The notes under the pieces are model-generated. The model was not told the origin of the DNA. It made no database searches and saw nothing but the letters and a program-made list of their open reading frames with translations. Below are positions 46,502-47,778 of a stretch of DNA of 47,778 bases, one piece after another. Positions within the stretch are counted from its first letter, which is position 1. Every line of letters starts with the position of its first letter. This stretch comes from a virus, in the IMG/VR virus record IMGVR_UViG_3300020470_000021, positions 1 to 47,778 of that record; one strand, given 5' to 3'. Position numbers and translations under genes: made by a program.

Positions 46502-47778
46502 TTGAACTTTATATTGTGTATTGTGTAAGGAAATCTTTCCTTATTATAAGTATTTATCCTTTCTTTAAAGTGTTTTAGAGTATAATTATCCTTTTTTCCA
46601 AAAGAAAGATCGTCTGCAATATCATATACTGTTGCTTTTCCAGTCTTTCCTTTCCTCAAAACCCTTCCAATTGACTGTAAAATCCTTATTTTTGACTTCG
46701 ATGGACTCGCAAATATGATATTATCTAGGTTTTCTATATTGATTCCAGTAGAGAAAGTACCATATGATGCAATAATAGTTGCATTCTCCGACTTCTCTAC
46801 GATGGCTCTTGCCTCTTCTCGTGCAATAGTATCAGTTTTACCATATATGAAGAATAAGTTACCACCTAGTTGTAGGAAGTCATCGTATAACCCTTTTCCA
46901 TGTTTTTCTACATACTGGAAGAGAATAAGGGTATTACCACCCCTATCTTGTGTTAAATTACGAATAAAACGATTTCTTTTCTGATTATCGACCAAAAATT
47001 CCATTTCTCGTTGATAATCCATCTTTACTACTTCTTTAGATACCTCTTTAGGGTACTGTAATACCAAACATTGTACATCCAAGTCTGCAAGAACTTCATC
47101 TTCTATGAGGCTTGCTGTGCTAGTAACAAAATGAGTAGGGCCAAAGAGACCTTCCAATACCAATTTATGTGTTTGTGAATCATCTAATGTTCCAGTTGTT
47201 CCATATCTATGTGAGATACCCTTCATCTTTTCAAGGATACCAGTTAATACTTTTGCTTTGAATAAGTGTGCCTCATCCCCAAATACACACCCAAAATGGT
47301 CATAGAAGGACTTAGGCATTCGGCTAAGGGTCTGCCAAGTGGTTACTACTATCTCAGTATTACCTACTTTATTACCACCATACATTTTATCGATAGGTTT
47401 ATTATACCCATAACCTTCAAAATCAGTTGCCATTTGTTCTACCAAAGATGTAGTAGGTACGATAATTAAGACTGGTTTCTTATGTACTTTTAGATAATGT
47501 CGTGCCAGACCATATATGATAAGAGACTTACCACTGGCAGTAGGACTGACCAATAACGATCTGCGATATCTAATCCCATGTGAAATAGCCTCTCTTTGGT
47601 AGTCCCTAACCTCAAAAGGTAATTGTAAATTGTTAATGAATCCATCTTCTTCAACATCTGTTTCCCATTGATACCCTTGTATCTCATATTCCCTGTCCTT
47701 AGCAAACTCTTGTAATGCGTAGTATAGTCCAGTGTATAGTTTCTCATTACTATATAGTCGAATGTTACCATCCCAATA
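46498..47778 (-). CDS. uvsW: UvsW helicase (5' end outside window)
   Basis: The frame is open from the window edge (YWDGNIRLYSNEKLY...), so the start is missing; 426 residues are visible. Superfamily 2 helicase: LLVSPTASGKS (Walker A, near residue 77), VFGDEAHLF (DEAH-type Walker B), GTTGTLDD, NTLILFQY, IIASYGTFSTGINIENLDNIIFASPSKSKIRILQSIGRVLRKG (motifs V and VI). In T4, UvsW unwinds R-loops and recombination intermediates and switches off origin replication late. The visible N-terminal domain WDGNIRLY and the gp55 neighbourhood agree. Confidence 0.94.
   Translation of the reverse strand, partial: YWDGNIRLYSNEKLYTGLYYALQEFAKDREYEIQGYQWETDVEEDGFINNLQLPFEVRDYQREAISHGIRYRRSLLVSPTASGKSLIIYGLARHYLKVHKKPVLIIVPTTSLVEQMATDFEGYGYNKPIDKMYGGNKVGNTEIVVTTWQTLSRMPKSFYDHFGCVFGDEAHLFKAKVLTGILEKMKGISHRYGTTGTLDDSQTHKLVLEGLFGPTHFVTSTASLIEDEVLADLDVQCLVLQYPKEVSKEVVKMDYQREMEFLVDNQKRNRFIRNLTQDRGGNTLILFQYVEKHGKGLYDDFLQLGGNLFFIYGKTDTIAREEARAIVEKSENATIIASYGTFSTGINIENLDNIIFASPSKSKIRILQSIGRVLRKGKTGKATVYDIADDLSFGKKDNYTLKHFKERINTYNKERFPYTIHNIKFK

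Noticed and set aside
47490-47771. Minus-strand 93-codon frame near the right edge
   Set aside because: It overlaps UvsW in another frame, and the true UvsW frame reads through to the window edge with helicase motifs.
1-47778. CRISPR array, insertion sequence, integrase or attachment site
   Set aside because: No direct-repeat array with spacers, transposase or integrase gene was found; the content is that of a lytic T4-like phage.

Overview
This 47.8-kb, AT-rich window is a piece of a T4-like (tevenvirus-type) marine myovirus genome. The T4 core replication, recombination and transcription genes are all recognisable: gp41, UvsX, gp43, RegA, gp62, gp44, gp45, gp46, gp47, gp55 and UvsW. They are mixed with genes usually seen in marine T4-like phages: a CobS-like ATPase, Hsp20, many 2OG-Fe(II) oxygenases, peptide deformylase, Coq4-like proteins and Fe-S assembly proteins. 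The low GC, the Fe-S, peroxiredoxin and Coq4 genes and the tightly packed genes suggest a phage of a streamlined Gram-negative marine host, for example a SAR11/Pelagibacter or OM43-like bacterium. The host is an inference. Nearly every gene is on the minus strand; one small basic-protein gene (37961..38074) and one promoter (45958..45985) point the other way.

Layout, left to right. 1-4.2 kb: a PAP2 phosphatase running off the edge, a structured 3' region with terminator, small genes, a 5'(3')-deoxyribonucleotidase-like HAD enzyme, a structured leader/ncRNA, tRNA-Ala and two 2OG oxygenases. 4.2-10.4 kb: a Mom-like DNA modification protein, gp41, UvsX, a secreted-nuclease-like protein with a sequestered ribosome site, and gp43. 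10.4-13.8 kb: small proteins, T4-type lysozyme, peroxiredoxin, Hsp20 and IscU. 13.7-20.5 kb: one overlapping late operon holding two membrane proteins, CsgF, CsgG, two curlin-like amyloid subunits, a FecR-domain protein, a CHASE2 class III adenylate cyclase and IscU, followed by an IscA-like gene upstream. 21-25.5 kb: a Coq4-like protein, a lipase, RegA, gp62, a cytidylyltransferase and a cupin. 25.5-30.4 kb: tRNA-Gly and a DNA- or surface-modification island with two glycosyltransferases, a Tsp45I-like restriction endonuclease and a 2OG oxygenase. 30.5-33.6 kb: gp44, gp45, small genes and a structured ncRNA. 33.9-37.9 kb: a CobS-like ATPase paired with a VWA protein carrying HEXXH, then tRNA-Asp. 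38-42.3 kb: a second Coq4-like protein, a TorF-type outer-membrane porin, two 2OG oxygenases, deformylase and a sulfotransferase-like protein. 42.3-47.8 kb: gp46, gp47, gp55, an Sm-like protein and UvsW running off the edge.

The regulation is unusually legible. Three promoter classes can be read directly. One is sigma70-like with an 18-bp spacer and a conserved GGGTACA in the spacer (five copies). One is TTGACA-16-TATAAT (seven copies, mostly upstream of replication genes and gp55). One is a T4 late-type octamer, TATAAATA or CATAAATA, as read by the gp55 encoded here. Several of the 16-bp-spacer promoters place the -10 box exactly six bases before the ATG, so polymerase, gp62-cluster and clamp-cluster mRNAs are probably leaderless.

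The most exciting content is the late curli-like secretion operon linked to a periplasm-sensing adenylate cyclase. Next come the phage-borne restriction enzyme embedded between glycosyltransferases and an oxygenase, and the set of unassigned structured RNAs.
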